Source: an uncultured Hyphomicrobiales bacterium (GTDB lineage: Bacteria > Pseudomonadota > Alphaproteobacteria > Rhizobiales > Xanthobacteraceae). Taken from it: 7,235 nt of DNA. The DNA is taken from positions 1 through 7,235 of the forward strand of contig CAITEM010000576.1 of assembly GCA_903891395.1 (NCBI GenBank). The letters run 5' to 3'. Positions 1 to 6,061 of this stretch are shown here, in pieces (position 1 is the stretch's first letter; the number at the start of each line of letters is the position of its first letter). A program made the translations under genes and the position numbers. The notes under the pieces are model-generated. The model did not search any database and was not told where the DNA came from. It saw nothing but the letters and a program-made list of their open reading frames with translations.

Positions 1-2084
1 ACCTCGCGCGCGGTCGGCATGAGGTCATCGGCAAAGGTTACCGACAGCGGCTCGCCGTTCTCGTCGTAGAGAAATTCCTCGAGCAAGGCGCCGCCGATGC
101 CTTGCGCCAGCCCGCCGGCGATCTGGCCTTCGACCAGTTTCGGGTTCACCGCCTTGCCGATGTCATAGGCCATGACGTAGCGCTCGATGGTGACGCCGCC
201 GGTATCGGTATCGATCCGCAGGGCCGCGACGTGCACGCCGTAGGGATAGACCATGTGGGCCGATTCAAACGTATCCTCGGCGCTCAGGCCGTCGGGTAGC
301 GAGCGCGCCACTTCGCCGAGCGGCATCGAAGGCCCGCCGCCGACACGGACGACGTCGCCGTTGACGATGTCGAGTTGATCGGCGCGCGTCTGCATCAGTT
401 GCGCCGCCTGGATCAGTGCCTTGTCGCGCAGTTTGGTCGCGGCGAGGCGGGTCGCTTCGCCGCACATCACAGTGACGCGCGACGCGAAGGCGCCCATGCC
501 TTTGTCGATGCGATCGGTCTGACCGTGGACGACACGAATACCCATGTAATCGACGCCCAGCGCGTCGGCGGCAATTTGGGCAATCACCGTTTCGACGCCT
601 TGGCCGATCGAAGCGACACCTGTAATGACGTCGATGCTGCCGCTTGGCTTGACTTCGACACGCACCGTGTCGAACGGGCCGAGGCCGCTTTTCTCGACGA
701 ACATCGCCACACCGGCGCCGACTTTTTCACCGGCGGCGCGGCGTGTGCGCAATTCCTGTTGCAGTTTCGGCCAATCGGCGGCGGCCAATGCCTTGTCGAG
801 CAGCTTCGCGTAGTCGCCGGAGTCGTAGACGATATGCGTACCCAGCGTGTCGAGCCCGAGCGTGTAGGGCATCGCAGCCTTGCCGATCAGATTGCGGCGG
901 CGGATTTCGACGGCGTCCACGCCGATTTTCGCGGCGATGGCGTCCAGTAACCGCTCGCGAACGAAGGTACTCTCGTAACGGCCCGGCGCGCGATAGGTGC
1001 CACAGGGCGTCTTGTTGGTCAGACGGATATGGCCGACCGCTCGATAGGCCGGGACTTTATAAGGGCCGGGGAGCATGGCGGCGGCGAGATCGGGCACGGT
1101 TGCGGCATGCGTGCGCATGTAGGCGCCGTTGTCGTGGTAAAATTCGTTATCGATGCCGAGGATATGGCCGCCGGCGTCGATGGCGGCGCGAATTTTGTGA
1201 TGCTGCTGGCGCGAATGGTTGGCAGCGATCAGATGTTCGCGGCGGTCTTCGATCCATTTGATCGGTCTTTTGAACTTCAACGCCGCGGCGCAGACCAGCA
1301 CGTCCTCGGGATAAATTTCGCCGCGGATACCGAAGCCGCCGCCGACATGGCCCTCGTAAAGCTGCATCGAGTCCCGTTCGCGGCCGAGCATCCTGGCCAT
1401 CGTGTCGCGATTCCAGTGCGGCACCTTGGCGGCGCCGTGCATTTCCAGAACGTCGCGGGCAACGTCGTAGTGCGCAATGGCGCCGCGCGTTTCCATCGGC
1501 ACGCCGGTGTGACGGCCAACCGAAAGCGCGAGTGACACGACGGCATGCGCCTTGCGGAACGCGGCGTTGATGTCGCCATAACCTTTGCGTACCACGCTGG
1601 GTTCGGTGGTCAGTTCATGCGCGTAGGCGCCCGGTTCGTCGGTCGCGAGCAGCAATGCTTGGCGTTGTTCGACCGAGACTTCGACCAATTCCGCGGCGTC
1701 TTCCGCGACGTACTGGTCGTCCGCGAACACCACCGCGACCGGCTCGCCGACATAGCGCACGGTATCGATGGCCAGCACCGGCTGGCGGTAGGGTTCGAGC
1801 GCCTTCAGGCCGGTGAGGCGGAACGGGATCGGCGGAATGTGGGCGATATCGGCAGCCGTCCACACCGCGTGCACGCCGGGCAAAGCCAGCGCGGCGCGGG
1901 CGTCGATCGACTTGATGGTGCCGTGCGCGACGGGCGAGCGCACCACGCGCATGATCCATTGACCGGGAAACGAAATATCGGCGGCAAAGCGGCCCTGGCC
2001 TAACAGCAGCGGACGGTCTTCGAGACGCGGGACGGAGCGGCCGACGAATTTTTGTTTTGAAGGTTCCGAACTCACGGCGCGCAC
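1..2084 (-). CDS. Xanthine dehydrogenase-family molybdopterin-binding catalytic subunit (second large subunit, L2), C-terminus cut by window
   Basis: Large catalytic subunit of a molybdenum hydroxylase; binds the molybdopterin cofactor and hydroxylates or oxidises an unidentified substrate, passing electrons to the FeS and FAD subunits. About 694 residues are visible and perhaps 70-100 C-terminal residues lie beyond base 1, including the expected catalytic GEGG glutamate, which cannot be checked here. Visible motifs: an N-terminal FVGRSVPRLED segment, PMETRG at 196-201, HVGGGFGIRGE near 246-256, EDRREHL with HSRQQ, the active-site loop GTYRAPGR at 362-369, RRRNLIG near 395, IGQG near 493-496, and GKAVNP..EGQIAGGLAQGIGGALLEE near the visible end. 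The loop is not the CO dehydrogenase type. The start is uncertain: GTG at 2084 lies 7 nt after GGGGAGAGG (2100-2092) and is preferred; GTG at 2075 is in frame but 16 nt away; ATG at 2086 is out of frame. It is the last gene seen in the M-L-S-L operon. Confidence 0.93.
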   Translation of the reverse strand, partial: MRAVSSEPSKQKFVGRSVPRLEDRPLLLGQGRFAADISFPGQWIMRVVRSPVAHGTIKSIDARAALALPGVHAVWTAADIAHIPPIPFRLTGLKALEPYRQPVLAIDTVRYVGEPVAVVFADDQYVAEDAAELVEVSVEQRQALLLATDEPGAYAHELTTEPSVVRKGYGDINAAFRKAHAVVSLALSVGRHTGVPMETRGAIAHYDVARDVLEMHGAAKVPHWNRDTMARMLGRERDSMQLYEGHVGGGFGIRGEIYPEDVLVCAAALKFKRPIKWIEDRREHLIAANHSRQQHHKIRAAIDAGGHILGIDNEFYHDNGAYMRTHAATVPDLAAAMLPGPYKVPAYRAVGHIRLTNKTPCGTYRAPGRYESTFVRERLLDAIAAKIGVDAVEIRRRNLIGKAAMPYTLGLDTLGTHIVYDSGDYAKLLDKALAAADWPKLQQELRTRRAAGEKVGAGVAMFVEKSGLGPFDTVRVEVKPSGSIDVITGVASIGQGVETVIAQIAADALGVDYMGIRVVHGQTDRIDKGMGAFASRVTVMCGEATRLAATKLRDKALIQAAQLMQTRADQLDIVNGDVVRVGGGPSMPLGEVARSLPDGLSAEDTFESAHMVYPYGVHVAALRIDTDTGGVTIERYVMAYDIGKAVNPKLVEGQIAGGLAQGIGGALLEEFLYDENGEPLSVTFADDLMPTARE

Positions 2085-2090
2085 ATGTCG

Positions 2091-2116
2091 ACCTCTCCCC
2101 GCGCGCGGGGAGAGGT
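2091..2116. repeat. Perfect 26-bp GC-rich palindrome between FeS subunit and L2 genes
   Basis: The two 13-base halves are exact reverse complements: ACCTCTCCCCGCG followed by CGCGGGGAGAGGT. It lies in the 52-61 nt spacer between the FeS stop (2137) and the L2 start. In the transcribed (minus) sense its distal arm, GGGGAGAGG at 2100-2092, serves as the only good ribosome binding site for L2, so a stem-loop in the mRNA would sequester it. No run of T follows, so it is not a typical intrinsic terminator. Its style matches the short palindromic repeats dispersed in Rhizobiales genomes; copy number cannot be seen from here. Confidence 0.85.
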
Positions 2117-2136
2117 GAAGGAAGGGGCGCCGCTCG

Positions 2137-2613
2137 TCACTTCCGCATCTCGATGGCCGCGGCGCGCACGGCCTTGATGATGCCCTGATAGCCGGTGCAG
2201 CGGCACAGGTTCGACGACAGCACGTCGAGCAGGTCGTCGTCGCTGATGTCGGGATTGCGCTCCAGGACGCCGACCGCCAGCATCAGGAAACCCGGCGTAC
2301 AGAAGCCGCATTGCAGGCCGTGATGATCCATAAATGCCTGCTGCATCGGATGCAGCGTGTCGCCGCTCGCCAGGCCCTCGACGGTGCGGATTTGTTTGTG
2401 CGCCGCTTGCACGGCAAACATCAGGCAGGAGCGTACCGGCTCGCCGTCCACGATCACGGTACAGGCGCCGCAGATGCCGTGTTCGCAACCGATATGGGTG
2501 CCGGTCTGGCCGCAATCCTCGCGGATGGCGTCTACCAACGTGCGGCGGGGCTCGACGGCGATGGCGTGGTCGTGGCCGTTAATGGTCAAGGTGATGTTGG
2601 TTTTATCGGTCAT
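2137..2613 (-). CDS. (2Fe-2S)-binding subunit of molybdenum hydroxylase (CoxS/XdhA-like small subunit)
   Basis: Electron-transfer subunit of 158 residues, the usual length for this family; carries two [2Fe-2S] clusters that relay electrons from the molybdenum centre to FAD. The N-terminal plant-ferredoxin-type cluster is held by C43, C48, C51 and C63 (pattern C-x4-C-x2-C-x11-C, reading GCEHGICGACTV...RSC). The C-terminal helical domain has the second cluster motif QCGFCTPG (C102, C105) and LCRCTGY (C137, C139). All eight cysteine ligands are present, so it should be functional. The start at 2613 makes a 4-nt ATGA overlap with the stop of the upstream large subunit and has a GGGGAGAAGAG purine stretch just before it; an ATG 24 nt further upstream lies inside the upstream gene's end and is less likely. 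Cytoplasmic; no signal peptide. The 5' neighbour is L1 and the 3' neighbour is L2, separated by about 52-61 nt containing a palindrome. Confidence 0.97.
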   Translation of the reverse strand: MTDKTNITLTINGHDHAIAVEPRRTLVDAIREDCGQTGTHIGCEHGICGACTVIVDGEPVRSCLMFAVQAAHKQIRTVEGLASGDTLHPMQQAFMDHHGLQCGFCTPGFLMLAVGVLERNPDISDDDLLDVLSSNLCRCTGYQGIIKAVRAAAIEMRK

Positions 2614-4973
2614 GGGTTGCTCTTCTCCCCTTCCCACAAGGGGGAAGACAAAGCTGTGCGCAACGCGGCGCGGACGCGCTGCGGCGTTGCCGGAATTTCA
2701 TCGAGCGCGGCGCCGAACGGCGACAGTGCGTCGTTGATGGCGTTGACGATCGCGGCCGGCGCGCCGATGCAGCCGCCTTCGCCGAGGCCCTTTGCCTTGG
2801 TGATCGACTGCGTGCTCATGGTCTCGATGTGGTGCAGTTCGATGGGCGGCATTTCGCGCGCGGTCGGCGGCATGTAGTCGGCCAGCGTCGCCGTGGTCGG
2901 CACGCCGTGTTCGTCGTAGATGATTTCTTCCAGCAGCGCGTTGCCGATGCCCTGCGCGATGCCGCCGATCACCTGGCCATCGGCGATCATCGGATTGATG
3001 ATCTTGCCGGCGTCTTCCGCCACCAGGAATTTCTCGATTTTGGTCTGGCCGGTCTCGATATCGACCTCGACGATGGCGACATGGCAAGCGTTGGAAAAGG
3101 TACCGGGCGGATCGTAGGTGCCGCTTTCGGTCATGCCGGGCTCGATCTCGCCCTTGAACTTGTGCGTCTGGGTGTAGGCCTCGCGCGCCATTTTGCCGAT
3201 GGTAATGGACCGGTCGGTGCCGGCAACGGTCGCCGCGCCGTCCGCCAGCACAATGTCGTCGGGCGAGGCTTCGAGCAGATGGCTGGCGATCTTGATCAGC
3301 TTGGCTCGGACTTTCTGCGCCGCGATCAGCGTGGCGCCGCCTGAAATCACCAGTGAACGGCTGGCGAAAGTGCCCCAGCCATAAGGCGACGTGTCGGTGT
3401 CGCCGTGGATGATCTTGATGATGTCCGGCGTGACGCCGATCTCGTCGGCGATGATCTGCGCCAGCGTGGTGCGCAGGCCCTGGCCGTGCGGCGACGAGCC
3501 GATGCGGGCTTCGACGAAGCCGGATGGATCGACGGTGAGAATGACGGTCTCCCAGCCGGGTGTGATCTCCATGCCGCGCGCCGCAAACGCGGGACTGCCG
3601 TAGCCGGTGCGCTCAGAGAACGTGGCGATGCCCAAGCCGAGATAGCGGCCCTGGGCGCGCGCCGCCGTCTGCCGGGCGCGGAAGGCGGGCACGTCGATGG
3701 CTTTCACGGCCATCTCCAGCGTCTGCTGGTAGGTGGCCTCGTCGTACACCAGCCCCATCGCCGAGGTGTAAGGAAACGTGTCGATCAGATTGCGGCGGCG
3801 GATGTCGATGGCGTCGATGCCGAAGGCGTTCGCCGCCTTGTCCATCAAGCGTTCGAGCGTGAAGGTGATGATGGGCCGCGACACGCCGCGATAGGCCGCC
3901 ATGGTGCAGGTGTTGGTCAGGACGCCGCGCGCCCGGCACTGATATTGCTGCACATCGTAAGGGCCGGGCATTTCCGCCATCGCCATCAAGGGCTCGACGC
4001 CCGAGGTGGTGGGGAAACAGGAATAGGCGCCAACATTGGAGATCACGTCGGCGTGCAAGGCCAAGAGCTTGGCGTCCTTGTCGAACGCGGCTTCCAATTT
4101 GATGTATTGATCGCGCGAGTGGAATGAGGCGATCAGGTTCTCGCGCCGGTCTTCGGTCCAGGCCACCGACGATTTCAATTTGCGCGCCAGCCAGACCAGC
4201 ACGACGTATTCGGCGCAGAGCGACATCTTTTGGCCGAAACCGCCGCCGACGTCCGGCGCGATCACGCGCAAGTCGGATTCGCGCATGCCCAGCACGTCGG
4301 CGATCGCGGTACGCATCAGATGCGGCATCTGCGTGGTGCAGGTCAGCGTGACGCGGCCGCTGACGGCGTCGAAAACGGCGTGGCCGGCGCGCGCTTCCAT
4401 CGGTGTGGCGTTCTGCCGGTTAGAGCGGGCGTCGAGCGTGATGATTTTCGCCGCACTGGCCCAGACCTCGTCGAAGCCGGGTGTCTTGTGCTTGCCTTCG
4501 AGGATGACATTGCCGGGCGCGATGGCATGGATTTGCGGCGCGCCGTCGGCAAGGGCGTCGCGCGAGTCGATCACCGGCGCGGTCTGCTCGATATCGAGCT
4601 CAACGAGATCGGCGATGTCTTCGGCTTCTTCCTCGCTTGCCGCGACCACCGCCGCGACAGCCTCGCCGACATAACGCACAACGTTCTCGGCCAGGATCGG
4701 CTGCGCCACCGCCCTGTAGGCGAACTTGTGCAGCATCGGCGTGATCTTCTTGACGCCGGTCAAATCGGCGGCGGTAATGACCAATGCGCCGTCGGGCTTG
4801 TTGATGCCGATAATTCTTCCGGCGGCGTTCGGGCTGCGCACGAAGCGCACCCAATGCGCGGCCGGCAGGTCGGCGGTGAATTTGCCTTGACCCTGCACCA
4901 GCGCCGGGTCCTCGACGCGGCGCATGGCGCGACCGACCCATTTCAACCCGGTGCCTTTGGTATGCGCGGTCAT
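2610..4973 (-). CDS. Aerobic CO dehydrogenase/xanthine dehydrogenase-family molybdopterin-binding catalytic subunit (first large subunit, L1)
   Basis: Complete 787-residue catalytic subunit, normal length for CoxL-type proteins. Motifs in order: VGRAMRRVEDPALVQGQGKF (residues 13-32, the family's N-terminal signature), RYVGEAVAAVVA (100-111), PMEARAGHA (191-199), PDVGGGFGQK (240-249), EDRRENL with HSRDQ (274-289), active-site loop AYRGVSR (360-366), RRRNLIDTFPY (392-402), HGQG (496-499), INPMIADGQVIGGIAQGIGNALLEE (from 659), and KGLGEGG with the probable catalytic base Glu732. The loop is neither AYRCSFR (form I CO dehydrogenase, with its catalytic cysteine) nor AYRGAGR (form II), so genuine CO oxidation is unlikely and the substrate is unknown. 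The start codon overlaps the FAD-subunit stop as ATGA, indicating translational coupling; the stop overlaps the FeS start in the same way. The last dozen residues (SSPLWEGEKSNP) are encoded by a palindromic repeat rather than by conserved family sequence. Confidence 0.96.
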   Translation of the reverse strand: MTAHTKGTGLKWVGRAMRRVEDPALVQGQGKFTADLPAAHWVRFVRSPNAAGRIIGINKPDGALVITAADLTGVKKITPMLHKFAYRAVAQPILAENVVRYVGEAVAAVVAASEEEAEDIADLVELDIEQTAPVIDSRDALADGAPQIHAIAPGNVILEGKHKTPGFDEVWASAAKIITLDARSNRQNATPMEARAGHAVFDAVSGRVTLTCTTQMPHLMRTAIADVLGMRESDLRVIAPDVGGGFGQKMSLCAEYVVLVWLARKLKSSVAWTEDRRENLIASFHSRDQYIKLEAAFDKDAKLLALHADVISNVGAYSCFPTTSGVEPLMAMAEMPGPYDVQQYQCRARGVLTNTCTMAAYRGVSRPIITFTLERLMDKAANAFGIDAIDIRRRNLIDTFPYTSAMGLVYDEATYQQTLEMAVKAIDVPAFRARQTAARAQGRYLGLGIATFSERTGYGSPAFAARGMEITPGWETVILTVDPSGFVEARIGSSPHGQGLRTTLAQIIADEIGVTPDIIKIIHGDTDTSPYGWGTFASRSLVISGGATLIAAQKVRAKLIKIASHLLEASPDDIVLADGAATVAGTDRSITIGKMAREAYTQTHKFKGEIEPGMTESGTYDPPGTFSNACHVAIVEVDIETGQTKIEKFLVAEDAGKIINPMIADGQVIGGIAQGIGNALLEEIIYDEHGVPTTATLADYMPPTAREMPPIELHHIETMSTQSITKAKGLGEGGCIGAPAAIVNAINDALSPFGAALDEIPATPQRVRAALRTALSSPLWEGEKSNP
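2621..2648. repeat. Imperfect GC-rich inverted repeat at L1/FeS junction
   Basis: The left arm TCTTCTCCCC (2621-2630) pairs with GGGGAAGA (2641-2648) with one bulged base; an alternative pairing is CTTCCC (2630-2635) with GGGAAG (2642-2647). It shares the CTCCCC/GGGGAG character of the perfect palindrome at 2091. It is translated as the last residues of L1 and, in the transcribed sense, gives the GGGGAGAAG purine stretch that acts as the Shine-Dalgarno sequence for the FeS subunit. It is probably a diverged member of the same kind of dispersed element, accommodated inside coding sequence. Confidence 0.65.
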
Positions 4974-5827
4974 TGTTGGGAATTTTCCAGCGCGCGGCGG
5001 ACCACGGCACGCACCAGATCGCGGCGGTATTCGCCCGTGGTCTGGTGATCCTCCAGCGGTTCGATGACGGAGGCCGCGGCCTCCGCAGCGGCGCGGAAGG
5101 CTTCGTCGCCGGGCGCTTGGCCGTTGAGCGCGGCTTCCGCTTCCGCAATCCGGCGCGGCGAAGGCTCGGCGCCGCCGACGCCGACATGCGCGCCCGCGAT
5201 CTTGCCGTTCTTGATCGTGTAGGTGACCAGCGACGCACTCATGGCAAAGTCACCGGCGCGGCGGCTGAATTCGTTGAAGCCGAATTTGGCCTCGGCCGCG
5301 AGCAACGGCAGATGGACTTCCGCCAGCAATTCGTCTTCGGCCAGCGCGGTCGACATGATGCCTTCGAAATAATCGACGGCCTTGATGGCGCGTTCGCCGC
5401 GCGTGCTCTTGGCGACCATGGTGGCGTCAAGCGTCGCGGCGGTAAGGCACCATTCCGAAGCGGGATCGGCATGTGCCAGGCTGCCGCAGAAGGTGCCGCG
5501 CATGCGGATCGGATAATGCGCGATGTGTCGCGCCACAAATGTCAGGAGCGCGCCGAGCGGATTATCGACGACGGATGTGTGAAACGCGCCGTGGCGCACC
5601 CGCGCGCCGATGCGAAGAATCTTGCCGTCATTGCCGATCTTGTCGAGGTTCTCGACCTCGTTGATATCCACGAGATGCGCGGGCTTGGCCAGCCGAAAGG
5701 CCATGATCGGCACCAGGCTCTGCCCGCCGGCCAGCACACGGCCGTCTTCCGGCGCGACCTGCGCCAGAATTTTCAGCGCCTCGTCCAGCGTCTTCGGCAC
5801 GTGGCGGATGAACGGCGCGGGTTTCAT
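4970..5827 (-). CDS. FAD-binding subunit of molybdenum hydroxylase (CoxM-like medium subunit)
   Basis: A 285-residue flavoprotein subunit that accepts electrons from the [2Fe-2S] subunit and passes them to the final acceptor. The N-terminal FAD-binding half shows the first flavin loop AGGQSLVP (33-40, family AGGHS/AGGQS) and VDINEVENL (53-61); the second loop is GTFCGSLAHADPASEW (111-126), where CoxM-type relatives usually read GTIGGSLAHADPA. The C-terminal CODH_FAD_C-like half contains FNEFSRRAGDFAMSAS (184-199) and a GVGGAEPSPRR turn (216-226). Length is normal. Start: ATG at 5827 gives the family's typical N-terminus (KPAPFIRHVPKTLDEAL), preceded by only a weak purine stretch (GAAGAAA about 9-15 nt upstream). 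It is the first gene of the minus-strand operon, transcribed divergently from the Bug gene across a 234-bp spacer. Its stop overlaps the L1 start by 4 nt. Confidence 0.96.
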   Translation of the reverse strand: MKPAPFIRHVPKTLDEALKILAQVAPEDGRVLAGGQSLVPIMAFRLAKPAHLVDINEVENLDKIGNDGKILRIGARVRHGAFHTSVVDNPLGALLTFVARHIAHYPIRMRGTFCGSLAHADPASEWCLTAATLDATMVAKSTRGERAIKAVDYFEGIMSTALAEDELLAEVHLPLLAAEAKFGFNEFSRRAGDFAMSASLVTYTIKNGKIAGAHVGVGGAEPSPRRIAEAEAALNGQAPGDEAFRAAAEAAASVIEPLEDHQTTGEYRRDLVRAVVRRALENSQQ

Positions 5828-5857
5828 GGGCTGCGTTTCTTCGGCCGGAAGTCGCTA

Positions 5858-5900
5858 ATTATATGTACGCAAACGATAAACTCCGCCCCCGTTTTGTCAA
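5858..5900 (-). promoter_or_regulatory. Candidate promoter region for the molybdenum hydroxylase operon
   Basis: Read on the minus strand, a perfect TTGACA lies at 5900-5895 and a perfect TATAAT at 5863-5858. They are 31 nt apart, too far to be one sigma-70 promoter. TTGACA pairs at 16 nt with a weaker TATCGT (5878-5873). The TATAAT, which lacks a good -35 at 17 nt, would start RNA about 25 nt before the FAD gene. One or both could be real; an activator-dependent promoter is also possible. Confidence 0.35.
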
Positions 5901-5965
5901 AGGCATTATCCCTGGGCGCGAAGGGAGGCGGCCGCGGCACCCCGCACCGGCTTGTGCATACCGGG

Positions 5966-5994
5966 TTGGCTTGCCGGACAAAATCCACTCTAAT
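5966..5994 (+). promoter_or_regulatory. Candidate sigma-70-type promoter for the Bug gene
   Basis: TTGGCT at 5966-5971 (4 of 6 matches to the -35 consensus) is followed 17 nt later by TCTAAT at 5989-5994 (5 of 6 to the -10 consensus). The start of transcription would fall near 6001, leaving a leader of about 60 nt before the Bug ATG. The region also holds a direct repeat GGCTTG (5949-5954 and 5968-5973), 19 bp apart, the second copy overlapping the -35. Confidence 0.35.
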
Positions 5995-6027
5995 CGGGTC
6001 CGAGGAAGCGCATCCAAAAATACGACC

Positions 6028-6054
6028 AAGAACAATCTCAAGAACAAGAGCGAG
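6028..6054 (+). promoter_or_regulatory. A-rich 5' leader and ribosome binding site of the Bug gene
   Basis: The leader contains the octamer AAGAACAA twice (6028-6035 and 6040-6047, 12-bp period), followed by the weak Shine-Dalgarno GAGCGAG (6048-6054), 7 nt before the ATG. It is strikingly A-rich in a GC-rich window and should be unstructured. This could assist initiation or be a landing site for Hfq or a small RNA; the latter is inference only. Confidence 0.4.
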
Positions 6055-6061
6055 TGCAACA

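Noticed and set aside
2091..2116. Intrinsic terminator between the FeS and L2 genes
   Set aside because: There is no T-tract after the stem in either direction, and the downstream arm is needed as the L2 ribosome binding site.
2610..4973. Calling L1 a true carbon monoxide dehydrogenase CoxL
   Set aside because: The AYRCSFR loop with its catalytic cysteine is absent, the form II loop AYRGAGR does not match either, and the operon order is different.
5941..5977. Sigma-54 promoter (GG...GC at -24/-12) in the spacer
   Set aside because: Several CCGG and GGC motifs occur, but none has the TGGCAC-N5-TTGC arrangement.
4973..6061. A long plus-strand open frame that continues in frame into the Bug gene and could suggest a 685-residue fusion
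   Set aside because: The first part is exactly antisense to the well-supported FAD gene, then crosses the spacer. The Bug protein has its own signal peptide beginning at 6062, and GC-rich codon bias keeps antisense frames open.
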